64,000 bases of DNA, from positions 62,001-126,000 of the forward strand of contig KN832899.1 of the NCBI GenBank assembly GCA_000827325.1, written 5' to 3'. Each line of letters begins with the position of its first letter. Positions within the stretch are counted from its first letter, which is position 1. The notes under the pieces are model-generated. The model was not told the DNA's origin. It did not search any database and was given only the letters and a program-made list of their open reading frames with translations. Below, one piece after another: positions 22,851 through 31,265 of the stretch. Position numbers and translations under genes: made by a program. The stretch comes from Oidiodendron maius Zn (lineage: Eukaryota > Ascomycota > Leotiomycetes > Myxotrichaceae).

Positions 22851-24042
22851 AAATAGGTACTTTGACTTAAAGCATCTTAAAATCTGCACATACCTTAATA
22901 TGTCTTATAAAGTTTTATAAGTTATGTTCCGTAGCTACTCTTAGATACCCTAAACCCCTTTTACTAAAATATCGCATCTATATCGCCGCCCTTACACCTG
23001 ATTTACAAGGGATCTTATTCTATAGCATAATAGCGTTCCTCTACCACAGCTCTACTACTAAGCTTATATTATCTTTAACACTTCTAAATGAGTCTTATCT
23101 TAGCTCTAAGGCCTTACTACTATATAGGAAATCGTTATTAGCCTTATGGTGTTATAGAGGGCAAATTCAAGTAAGGTTGCCATGCAGATCGGCTGACAAT
23201 TTTAGTTTAGTGCAAAACAGCCCCGCACTTCTTATCAGTAATACAGTATTTACGCTGTAATTTATTTTATGAAGCCTTAGGCATAAAGGCCAACAGTGGC
23301 TGGAGGTAGTGGTGGCTGGTGCACTACATACGGCTTAGTAATAACTTTAATGCCTGGCCAAAGTATTTGGAGATTGATTTTGTTGCGGTATCCCGGAAGC
23401 TAGTCCAGTTTCGGTGCTGAGTAACCAACTCAAATGATGATACTTGAACTCTGAATACTAATATTATAGACTGTGTGAAGGAGTACATGTTAAGGATGCT
23501 GAAACCACTTGATTTGAGTTATTTGAGACTGTATTTGGAATTCTAGTCCTGTCACGAAGTATAAAGGTGGTGGTTGAACCCACCCTTAGAAAATACAGAG
23601 CATCATTACCTGAAAATACGAGCCTATCACGTGCACCTACACTAAGCCCCACTCGACGGAACAGATTTATTAAGTACGCTTTTATGTGCCTCTATGCTAT
23701 TCCTATCCTATAACCTTTGCTATCTCTGCTTCACACAGCGTTTAAGGTTACATATAGTTTTATAATGCCCATTTGATTTCTAGATACTGTATTATGCAGA
23801 GGATCAATGGATTGGTGGCAGCTTCAATGTCTGCATGCCCAAGGTACAATCGACCCGCTTCTATAAGAAGCTCATGTTTCGTTGTCCTATGCCACACAAG
23901 CTTGCTGAAGCCAAGTATCCTGGCACAGTGGACGAAAAGTTGAGCTCTAGAGGTGGGAACGTATGCGCGGATGCAGCATCAATGCTCCACATTCGCATTC
24001 CACACCCAATGGAGTGGTGTTGCAGTCAACTGCGATGTTCTA
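22851..24042. other. Gene-free left part of element B
   Basis: About 1.2 kb of AT-rich sequence with no supported gene. It holds the 3' flank of the HET-WD40 gene. Nothing else is recognised. Confidence 0.45.
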
Positions 24043-25140
24043 CTACAGTGGGCCGGTGGCCGCACCCCAGAGTCGCACCGTCTTGTCGAACGATGCCGAC
24101 GCCAGCAGCCTCGAGTCGGGTGAGAAGGCCACTGATATGACACTGTCGCTGTGCCCCTTAAGTGTCTGCTGCAGTGCCCCAGTGGCCGCGTCCCAGAGCC
24201 GCACCGTATCGTCAGCTGATGCCGACGCCAATAGCCTTGAGTCGGGTGAGAAGGCCACTGACGAGACCGAGGCGCTGTGCTCCATGAGCGTCTGCTGCAG
24301 CGCCCCAGTGGCCGCGTCCCAGAGCCGCACCGTGCTGTCAGCCGATGCCGACGCCAGCAGCCTCGAGTCGGGTGAGAAGGCCACTAACCAGACCGGGTGT
24401 CTGTGCCCCATGAGCGTCTGCCGCAGCACCCCAGTGGCCACGTCCCAGAGCCGCACCGTCTTGTCGCCCGATGCCGACGCCAGCAGCCTCGAGTCGGGTG
24501 AGAAGGCCACTGACGAGACCGGGGCGCAGGGCCACTTGAGCGTCTGCTGCAGCGCCCCAGTGGCCGCGTCCCAGAGCCGCNNNNNNNNNNNNNNNNNNNN
24601 NNNNNNNNNNNNNNNNNNNNNNNNNNNNNNNNNNNNNNNNNNNNNNNNNNNNNNNNNNNNNNNNNNNNNNNNNNNNNNNNNNNNNNNNNNNNNNNNNNNN
24701 NNNNNNNNNNNNNNNNNNNNNNNNNNNNNNNNNNNNNNNNNNNNNNNNNNNNNNNNNNNNNNNNNNNNNNNNNNNGTGGCCGCGTCCCAGAGCCGCACCG
24801 TGTTGTCGCCCGATGCCGACGCCAGCAGCCTCGAGTCGGGTGAGAAGGCCACTGAGTAGACCCCGCTGTTGTGTCCCTTGAGCGTCTGCTGCAGCGCCCC
24901 AGTTGCCGCGTCCCAGAGCCGCACCGTCTTATCGCCCGATGCCGACGCCAGTAGCCTCGAGTCGGGCGAGAAGGCCACCGAGTAAACCCAGCCGCTGTGC
25001 CCCTCGAGCGTCTGCTGCAGCGCCCCAGTGGCCGCGTCCCAGAGCCGCACTGTCTTGTCGTTCGATGCCGACGCCAGCAGCCTCGAGTCGGGTGAGAAGG
25101 TCACTGACCTAACCTGGTCGCTGTGCCCCTTGAGCGTCTG
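24043..25140 (-). repeat. 126-bp tandem WD40 coding array with hypervariable positions
   Basis: GTGGCCGCGTCCCAGAGCCG recurs at 24182, 24308, 24434, 24560, then after the gap at 24776, 24902 and 25028, a strict 126-bp period. Differences between units are concentrated at a few codons: the residues after GH (SDQ, SGW, NSG, HRH, SAS, SDS) and the residue before D in the S.D. motif. This pattern is typical of repeat arrays that are homogenised yet diversified at binding positions. Confidence 0.9.
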
Positions 25141-25926
25141 CTGCAGCATGACTAACCGCTTAGCATAATTCGAGGTAGCCTGTGAGAGTTCGTCAAGTCT
25201 ATATTTCCATTCGCGGTTCAGCCTACGGAATGCGTTCTCCTTCCCCTCACCATAGATAACTGGTATTGAGATGTCGAAGATGCCTAGCAAGGAATAAGCA
25301 AGGTCTTCTTCACGCTTAGTATTCCGATTTCGTGCCCATAACATTCGCTCATCAAAGCTAAAATCAGAAAGAGGCCTGCCTTGAAGAGCGAGAACAGGAA
25401 TTCCCGTTATCTTGTAAAGCTGTACCTCTAATGATTTCTTATCACCAAGTCGGTTGCCATTCGATGAGAAGAACTCCACTAATAGTGGTGCGATAAGCTC
25501 TTGAAGCGTCCAACCACGGGTAAACCATCGACTGTCCCCAAAAGCTGCTTCCCATAGCTTTAAAGACGGGTCTAGTTGATCTTTTGTCCAAACATCTGCT
25601 AGATATACATAGCATATTGCCGCTTTGCGATACCAGCGAAACATAGAGTTAATAGCTTCCGAAAGCTCAGTGCTATTCGATTTGTCGATACAGCAAGTGT
25701 CCACCCAGAAGTATTGTAGGCCATCGCAAGCGGCCCGCTGTCCGCAGAACCGAAGCTTTTTGTATCCATTTTTCGTCTTCCCAGAGCCATCCTTCAGGTC
25801 CTTGAAGGTGACCTCTTCATCATCTTCTCCCCAGGTATGTGAAAGTATCGCATAAGGCGTTGTAGGGTAGGTGATATCGTTCGTGAGGCTAAATTCGCCA
25901 TTTCCTTCTAGCTTCAAAAGACGCAT
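24043..25926 (-). CDS. HET-WD40 protein without NACHT (cargo of element B; contains assembly gap)
   Basis: I prefer the ATG at 25926 (MRLLKLEGNGEF), the usual start of this HET class; an in-frame ATG at 25992 would add 22 residues. HET domain at about residues 5-240 (YAILSHTWGED 25-35, YFWVDTCCIDK 72-82, RGWTLQELIAP, GIFDISIPVIYGEG). After only about 25 linker residues, WD40 repeats of exactly 42 aa begin at about 266. Three are visible before the gap and four after it, all built on SVAFSPDSRLLASAS.D.TVRLWD. HET-E/HET-D relatives have a NACHT domain between the two parts; here it is absent. The array ends abruptly (ATGPL, stop). The likely role is incompatibility or non-self sensing with the propeller as ligand-binding surface. 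Confidence 0.8.
   Translation of the reverse strand: MRLLKLEGNGEFSLTNDITYPTTPYAILSHTWGEDDEEVTFKDLKDGSGKTKNGYKKLRFCGQRAACDGLQYFWVDTCCIDKSNSTELSEAINSMFRWYRKAAICYVYLADVWTKDQLDPSLKLWEAAFGDSRWFTRGWTLQELIAPLLVEFFSSNGNRLGDKKSLEVQLYKITGIPVLALQGRPLSDFSFDERMLWARNRNTKREEDLAYSLLGIFDISIPVIYGEGKENAFRRLNREWKYRLDELSQATSNYAKRLVMLQQTLKGHSDQVRSVTFSPDSRLLASASNDKTVRLWDAATGALQQTLEGHSGWVYSVAFSPDSRLLASASGDKTVRLWDAATGALQQTLKGHNSGVYSVAFSPDSRLLASASGDNTVRLWDAAXXXXXXXXXXXXXXXXXXXXXXXXXXXXXXXXXXXXXXXXXXXXXXXXXXXXXXXXXXXXXXXXXXRLWDAATGALQQTLKWPCAPVSSVAFSPDSRLLASASGDKTVRLWDVATGVLRQTLMGHRHPVWLVAFSPDSRLLASASADSTVRLWDAATGALQQTLMEHSASVSSVAFSPDSRLLASASADDTVRLWDAATGALQQTLKGHSDSVISVAFSPDSRLLASASFDKTVRLWGAATGPL
24581..24775. other. 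Assembly gap, 195 N, inside the WD40 array
   Basis: Unit markers on either side (24560 and 24776) are 216 bp apart, which is not a multiple of 126. The N count is therefore a placeholder, and the true number of WD40 units is unknown. Confidence 0.95.
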
Positions 25927-26508
25927 TTGGGCCTGGAGCATTGAACGGTCTGCACGTCTGCCAGAAGGGCTATAGGCGGTTGCGATCCACATAATCTAGC
26001 CACGAAGGCTAAGGTGATGGAGATGGGTCTGAAAGAAAGAGGTTGATAAAAGGTTTGGGGCTGAGGCTCCAGCTGAGAGCTTGGAGATAATTGGCCTTAC
26101 ATCGAACGGCATATCCGTGAGATGTTATCCTGACCGCAATTACGCCACAGGTAGAGAGCAAAGAAGACAAACAGGATCCTCACAGCCGCCTCTTCTTCAT
26201 ATTCATCGGTATTTTGTGGTTTTGGCGAGGTTACATAGTTAGCAAACAGAGCCTCTCATGGAAGCCCGTAGAAACTCCGAGGATATAGTCATGTGCCTAG
26301 CGTACGACGCAGAAGGCATCAATTTTCACTGGCTGGAGGTTGATGACACAGCAGAGCGGTCCCCTTTAAGCCGTTTCAAGTAAAAGTACAGAAGCCTCAC
26401 CACTACTGAAGACATGTCAGCCAACTGTGCTGCATTCTGAATAATTGTTTCTGTCATCACCTAACGCCTTACAGTCGCTAGCGTAAACAACTTTATATAC
26501 GAAGCACG

Positions 26509-27134
26509 ATGTGCACGGCTTGCGAAAACCACTGCCCTTCCTGTTGCACGAACCATGGCGGAGTGTATCGCGATCTCTATCCCGTCCATTACCAGTTACG
26601 ACCGAACCAACAGGCCTTCGTTCATATAAATCACTGTATCGATGGACGGAACCTGAAGATAGTACTAGAGACCTGCGACCATTGCAAGCGTTGGGAGCAG
26701 AATCGCTCATGGTTGAAGGATAAGTGGACCAAGTCTTGGCGGTTCTGGATCAATGCCTCGGAGCATACCCCTTGCGAGATATGCCAAAACTATCAGGTGG
26801 AAGAAGAACAGCCACTCAGGATCATTTCAATAGTATAGAGGCCAGGCAGTGGAAGCAACAGTCCTAACGAAGATTCCTTAAGGTACCATGCATTCACGCA
26901 GTTCTCCCTGCAGAGAGTAAATACAAATCGAACTTCTGGTTGCTGTACGAGACGATAGTACGCCGTGCAGGCGTGCAAACACATATGGGTGGGACGTCAC
27001 GAGCTGGCGAGGGAGAGTTGAACTGGTACTATATCGGGCAACAAACAGGCCGCAGTAGTGCAGACTTCTCAGACGAAACATGCTTTCGTCTTGTTCGTGA
27101 GATCGTTACGTTTGCTAGCGGAATCAACACGTAG
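26509..27134 (+). CDS. Cys-rich putative zinc-binding protein, 191 aa, two exons (cargo of element B)
   Basis: Exon 1 is 26509-26832 and exon 2 is 26883-27134. The 50-nt intron (GTATAG donor, CCTAACG branch, TTAAG acceptor) joins phase 0 to phase 0. The N-terminal half holds paired cysteines: C.AC...CPSCC, CDHCKRW and CEICQNY. This arrangement suggests zinc binding. The second half is compact with W/Y residues (FWLLYETIVRRAG, NWYYIGQQTG). The family is not recognised. It lies between the HET-WD40 gene and the transposase, on the opposite strand, about 0.5 kb from the HET start, so the two may share a promoter region. The donor is weak, so the model is moderate. Confidence 0.5.
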
Positions 27135-27426
27135 TAGGCACGATGTTTTCACTAGGTTCGTACGGCTCCGGGCAGACAGATCTGGCAGGAGGTAGAGCAC
27201 TCCTCAAGACCAGCTGCGAACTGGCGTCAAAGATTTGAGGTAAGAGACTTGCCTCGACATAAAGACTGCTTGCTAATGACTTGCTTTCAGGCGAACCATA
27301 ACTCCATCTTCTTCTATTGCGCCAAGAATGCTACAAACATTAATTGTATCCGATTTCCTGCCTCCAAAACCCAAATCCAAATTAAAGGAAGTGAGAATCA
27401 ATTCTCTATTCTTTCGTGCAACAGTC

Positions 27427-29214
27427 TCATATCATCCGCGCAACTGGCGCCCTCCAAGGCACTGGCGCATCCATCATCCGCACCACTTCTGACTCCTCTG
27501 CGTCTTGCGCAGCACTCTTACGCTTCCGACCACGTTTTCCCCTGCCGGTTATGGCCTCTTTCACAGCACGCGCCACTTCTGGCTCTGGCTCTGGCTCTGT
27601 CTCTGGCTCTGTCTCTGCCTCCTCTGTCTGTAGCGCAGCACTCTTACGCTTCCGACCATGTTTTCCCTGGCCCTTGATGGCATCCTTTGCAGCACGCGCT
27701 GCTCGTGCCACCTCGATGTCCTCAAAGCTCATCACCTTCCCCTTTCCCTTCCCGAGTACGACTGATCTGGTGGATCGGCGAACCTTAGCTTCGTTATTCA
27801 TTTTGGTCAGTATCTGATTCTGATCACGGAGGAGGGCACGTTCGGCAAAGGATATCTGGGTGGCATGGGCAAGCTTCTGCACATGCCTCTCTAGGCGCGG
27901 TATACTCGCCTCATTTAGCGTGTGAGCATCCCGTTTGATCAGACTATGCAGCGATGCCACACCCTCTGCTGACACTGGCGTTACAGGCGTTGGTGGTACG
28001 TCGTCTTGATGACACGCACCCACCTGTATCTCATCGGCTCTCGGAACAGTTGATTGCGCGGGGGGCTTCGGTGTTACCCTGAGGACTCTGTCTGGGTTGA
28101 ACGGAAACAAACCACAGGCCGCCCATCCGGCCATGATATTTCTCTTCGTGAACGCCTTCTCCCTTGCAGGGCTATATAGGGAGGTGAAATGTTGCTTGCC
28201 AACTGTATTAGCACCTCCTTGAAACAGCCTATCAACCTCGTCACGGTAGGCTGCCTTCAAGGAGGCAAACACTCCGACGTCACAGGGCTGGAGCTTATGG
28301 GAAGTGTGAGAAGGGAGGCGACACAGGATGATGTTGTTTTCGAAACAAAACTCTAAGGCTTCGAGGGTCTCGTGCGTCCCGAAACCGTCACAAATCAGCA
28401 CCCGGGGTTTCTGGTTAGCCTGTTCTCTAGTTTGGGGATCAAACACGCGCTTGAGCCACTCCAAGCTAATCTTGGAGTTGGTATACCCGGATTCCGAGCA
28501 GGCATAGTGCCATCCAGGGGTGGGGAACGTGGTCCAGTTGCTTCGATGGGTAGTAGCTGGCCAGATAATCATTGGTAGCAAAGACCTACCGTTTGCACTA
28601 ATGCACTCGATAGCGGTAACAGTCGTGCGCTTGACGACCGCGCCTCTATAGTCTCGTGGATCGTCCTTACCTAAAAGGACCTTGATAGACCCAAGCATAG
28701 ACAACATAACTCCCGTCTCGTCCATGTTATAGACGTTCTCTGGGAGGATAACCGGATCTTCTAATACCTTTCCGATCACCTCAAACCAATGTATTATCTT
28801 ATCATAGATGTTGTTCTCGTGGCGTTCCCAGGCCATCGCCCTCACTCGTCGTGATTTGAGTGCTACTGGATGACGCTTCTGGAAGGCTTGAGCCCAATTC
28901 TTATTCGGCGGCTTGGCCGCTCTCTTTGTCGGGGAACGCTGGCGGGCGATACTAAACGCGAGGGACGGTAGAAACTTGATTCGTACAGGGTTCCCGAGGT
29001 CAGCCATCAGTTTCAAATACTTTTCGAGGGCTTTCTCCTCTGACGGAGTGAGATACTGTTGGCTTTGGGCCTTCTGTTCTTTCGAGCGCCGCCCATGATG
29101 ACGATGATACAGGGTAGACAGAGGGACTCCGCTGCGTTTTGATGTAGCATCATATGTTCGAGGCTCTCCTGGCAGGGAGGCCTCTGCTAGGGCTTTACTG
29201 GCGCGGTCGCTCAT
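27427..29214 (-). CDS. Pogo/Fot1-type DDE transposase, 595 aa
   Basis: Open ATG-initiated frame. Helix-turn-helix DNA-binding region at residues 5-125 (SGVPLSTLYHRHHGR, a psq/Tc5-like HTH pair). DDE_1 catalytic core with D165 (YNMDETG), D276 (LICDGFGTH) and D312 (QPCDVGVF); 35 residues lie between the last two, i.e. DD35D. The tail has two copies of a basic AT-hook-like block (GRKRKSAA) separated by a glutamate-proline repeat (ETEPETEPEPEPE). All three catalytic residues are present. It should bind the TIRs of element B and cut at TA. It probably can also act on element A, whose outermost bases are shared, but that is inference. Confidence 0.9.
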   Translation of the reverse strand: MSDRASKALAEASLPGEPRTYDATSKRSGVPLSTLYHRHHGRRSKEQKAQSQQYLTPSEEKALEKYLKLMADLGNPVRIKFLPSLAFSIARQRSPTKRAAKPPNKNWAQAFQKRHPVALKSRRVRAMAWERHENNIYDKIIHWFEVIGKVLEDPVILPENVYNMDETGVMLSMLGSIKVLLGKDDPRDYRGAVVKRTTVTAIECISANGRSLLPMIIWPATTHRSNWTTFPTPGWHYACSESGYTNSKISLEWLKRVFDPQTREQANQKPRVLICDGFGTHETLEALEFCFENNIILCRLPSHTSHKLQPCDVGVFASLKAAYRDEVDRLFQGGANTVGKQHFTSLYSPAREKAFTKRNIMAGWAACGLFPFNPDRVLRVTPKPPAQSTVPRADEIQVGACHQDDVPPTPVTPVSAEGVASLHSLIKRDAHTLNEASIPRLERHVQKLAHATQISFAERALLRDQNQILTKMNNEAKVRRSTRSVVLGKGKGKVMSFEDIEVARAARAAKDAIKGQGKHGRKRKSAALQTEEAETEPETEPEPEPEVARAVKEAITGRGKRGRKRKSAAQDAEESEVVRMMDAPVPWRAPVARMI

Positions 29215-29791
29215 AAGGCATTACCTCCGAGGAGATGGGATAGGATTGGAAGGAGTGAGTGGCGGATTGGAACAACGGGAGTGGCAACTCGGTGCAGGAC
29301 TGGACGCGTGGCCTTTGGAACCTTCTAGATGAACGCCACATTGCGCCACACTTCACGTGACATATAAACACGTATAATAAAATACGACTCGCATAGCTGT
29401 AAATATAATAATTGAGTAAGGGCAGTAAATCCTTCCTCGCTTATTAAGATGCGGCATTTTGTATACCTCCCACTTTTGTCCGGATAAATCCGGCAGGCAG
29501 GTTTCTTTATGCTCTATGCCTTTAAACTTTGGAGTTATATTTAAGCTTAATAGCAGCTCTATATTACAGCCCCGAATTCCGGGGACAGGTTAATAGTCAT
29601 AATAGAGCAGGGGGTAATAGCTACAATAGCTTTTAATACTCTTAATAGGATAATCAACAGTACAGCCAAACTGCAGTATTTTTTGAACTGCAAGTTATGC
29701 CCTTATAGAGAAATAGCTAGAGAACAATAGCAAAAAGATTATAGCTTTATATATTTGTGTGGTAGAGATTTAAGACCCTTAAACTATAAAG
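29215..29791. other. Right non-coding part of element B
   Basis: AT-rich. It holds the transposase promoter region; no gene is seen. Confidence 0.5.
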
Positions 29792-29834
29792 TTTTTTCGG
29801 CACACTGGTTTTTTCGGCACGCAGGGATAGACGT
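29792..29834 (-). repeat. Right TIR of element B
   Basis: Inverted copy of 22808-22850 with one mismatch; followed by TA. Confidence 0.85.
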
Positions 29835-29836
29835 TA

Positions 29837-30022
29837 GTAGCAATGAGGTGATGAAAATTTTCGGAATTAATAATTCAGGAGTGTTTAGGAGAGGTATATA
29901 ATGTAACTAAAATAAAAATATATTAAAATAGTGATATATTCGCAGATTTAGAGTCGCTCGAATTCGAAGTACCTACGATTTGTCTCGTTACAGGGTGCGT
30001 CTCGCTACGCAGGGACAGACGT
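29837..30022. repeat. Right arm of element A copy 1, second part, with right TIR (29977-30022)
   Basis: Resumes the alignment to copy 2 (about 52145-52329): ATTTTCGGAATT, CAGGAGTGTT, GTATATAAT, CGAAGTACCT and TTGTCTCGTTACAGGGTGCG are all shared. It ends in the inverted repeat, then TA. Confidence 0.85.
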
Positions 30023-30039
30023 TACTGTGTTTGTGTTTG

Positions 30040-30830
30040 CTTCTTTTGTCTATAGTCGCTTCCAAATTAGGCCTCTCTCTCCTTTCTACTATCCTATCTA
30101 GCTAGCGTTGGCTCATAATGGACTTGACGGTGCGCAAGGGCAAGCGCCTCTGTAAGATATTCCGGCTGGTGACAAGATGTACATCGATACACGATATTTC
30201 CATTTCTATCTTTTCTTTGTTGAATGATATGATCTTCGGTATGAAAAGTCCATTTAAATCTTCTTTTCTGTGCAGGCCTTGTATCTGGTTGTGGTGTATA
30301 TTTTATTCGAATTTCCTCATTGATATAAAGGATTCTTTTAAGCCAGTTAAGACAACCCGAATAGCTGGAGACAACAGGAATACAGCAAGAGGGGATGTAA
30401 CAGGGGCAGCAGCATGGAACTACTTCAATCCAGCGGGCCATCGTATCTGCGGTTTAATCTCTCGGTGGAAATATATCACTTGTATGCTGGTTACGAACTT
30501 TAGTGTAGCTGGCATCACCCCGAGTTTTAAATGTCAGAGTGTTTGGAACCTGAAGCCGATTTCGAGCTTTATTGTGCCTGTAATCCAACTCTACTAGGAG
30601 CGCCAGAATTGGCTCTGCTCTGTGATGACCATTAGCGGCAGTACAACCGGGCAGAGTGCTCAACCACAAGTGTCTGGAAATGGACCCAGTAGAAAGCCAG
30701 GGATTCGACCACAAGGCTAAGCGATAGTGTTCCCTCTAAGAGAAATAAGGATCTGGAAGCAAGATTGTTATAACACTTCAGGTACTGGCACTACAATATC
30801 TGATTCAGTATCTATAGTGCTAAGTCAGTC
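30040..30830 (-). repeat. hAT-like dispersed repeat, copy 2, with BED-like finger ORF
   Basis: Matches 3885-4620 (without its insertion). On the minus strand its outer end near 30703 reads GGTCCATTTCCAGACACTTG, nearly the same as the terminal sequence at 60989. Downstream of that end is an ATG frame (30441-30094). The copy is cut off near 30040-30100, close to the element A boundary at 30022. Confidence 0.6.
30094..30441 (-). pseudogene. N-terminal fragment of a hAT-like transposase (BED-like zinc finger), 115 aa
   Basis: Starts MARWIEVVPCCCPC and has a BED-finger-like region near residues 68-110 (RNGNIVYRCTSC...HRQVH) preceded by aromatic W/H residues, as at the start of many fungal hAT transposases. 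The catalytic part is missing from this window, so it is a truncated remnant. The family call rests on the finger pattern and the terminal sequence only. Confidence 0.4.
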
Positions 30831-31265
30831 GAGACAATAAGTAGATATTAGCAAGATATAAACTTATTTTCAGAACACCCTTTTATTTAATATTAATAGT
30901 GACTAAGTGTCTTAAGGGAGAATGCAGGAGACACAATAACAGCTAAATGTTCAATACCTTAGAGCGATTCAAGTAGAACCTAAATGCTGAAGCAGAAGGC
31001 TTTCGAAACTTGTAATACTAAAGAGAGCAAGAAGTGTATCTGAAGTACTGTATAGGGAGGAGAAGAATCAGTCTAGAAAAGCTTGACCATACGAAACAGT
31101 ACTGTAGCATATGTACTGCTAATTTAAAATAATTGCTAACATAAAGCTCCTCAACTTTAGGCAAGTAGTTAGCATAGACATGTTTGCATCCTAATGCCAT
31201 GTTCCATCTCCACATCGAGACTAAGGCTCCAACTCAGGTAACTACAGTACAAAGCCGGTCTAAAT
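30831..31265. other. Gene-free spacer
   Basis: AT-rich with no supported gene. An ACAGTACTGTAGCAT palindrome occurs near 31095. Confidence 0.4.

Larger units (their letters stand above)
22808..29834. mobile_element. Nested pogo/Fot1-type TIR element B, 7.03 kb, with transposase, HET-WD40 and Cys-rich cargo
   Basis: Bounded by 43-bp inverted repeats (ACGTCTATCCCTGCGTGCCG then AAAAAACC...) that differ at one position, with TA at 22806-22807 and 29835-29836. It sits inside the right arm of element A: removing it restores an arm that aligns with copy 2. It carries an open DD35D transposase near its right end, a HET-WD40 gene and a two-exon Cys-rich gene. Near-identical TIRs and an open transposase suggest a fairly recent arrival. 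Typical Fot1-like elements are about 2 kb, so about 5 kb is cargo. An alternative is that the transposase belonged to a smaller element, but no inner TIR pair was found. Confidence 0.75.
18752..30022. mobile_element. TIR element A, copy 1, carrying a HET gene (11.3 kb with nested element; about 4.24 kb without)
   Basis: Bounded by about 46-bp inverted repeats (ACGTCTGTCCCTGCGTAGCG...) with a TA at 18750-18751 and again at 30023-30024, as expected for a Tc1/mariner-pogo type TA target. The left about 640 bp and the right about 570 bp (the latter split by a 7.03-kb insertion) match the arms of the element at 46874-52329. Between the arms is one gene, the HET gene at 19901-21787. No transposase belongs to this element itself, so it is presumably non-autonomous. 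Arm divergence from copy 2 and the nested insertion both say it is the older layer. Confidence 0.8.

Noticed and set aside
23963-24859. Plus-strand 298-aa frame across the WD40 array
   Set aside because: Antisense shadow of the tandem WD40 repeats; its own repeats mirror the real gene.
24043-25140. Regular 126-bp repeats as a CRISPR-like array
   Set aside because: Units are fully coding WD40 repeats with no spacer/repeat division, and the host is a fungus.
27130-29400. A smaller transposase-only element inside element B
   Set aside because: No inverted repeat pair could be found immediately around the transposase ORF.
31095-31110. ACAGTACTGT palindromes (also near 4600, 35292 and 63022) as transposon ends
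   Set aside because: Too short and not paired with inverted partners or target duplications.
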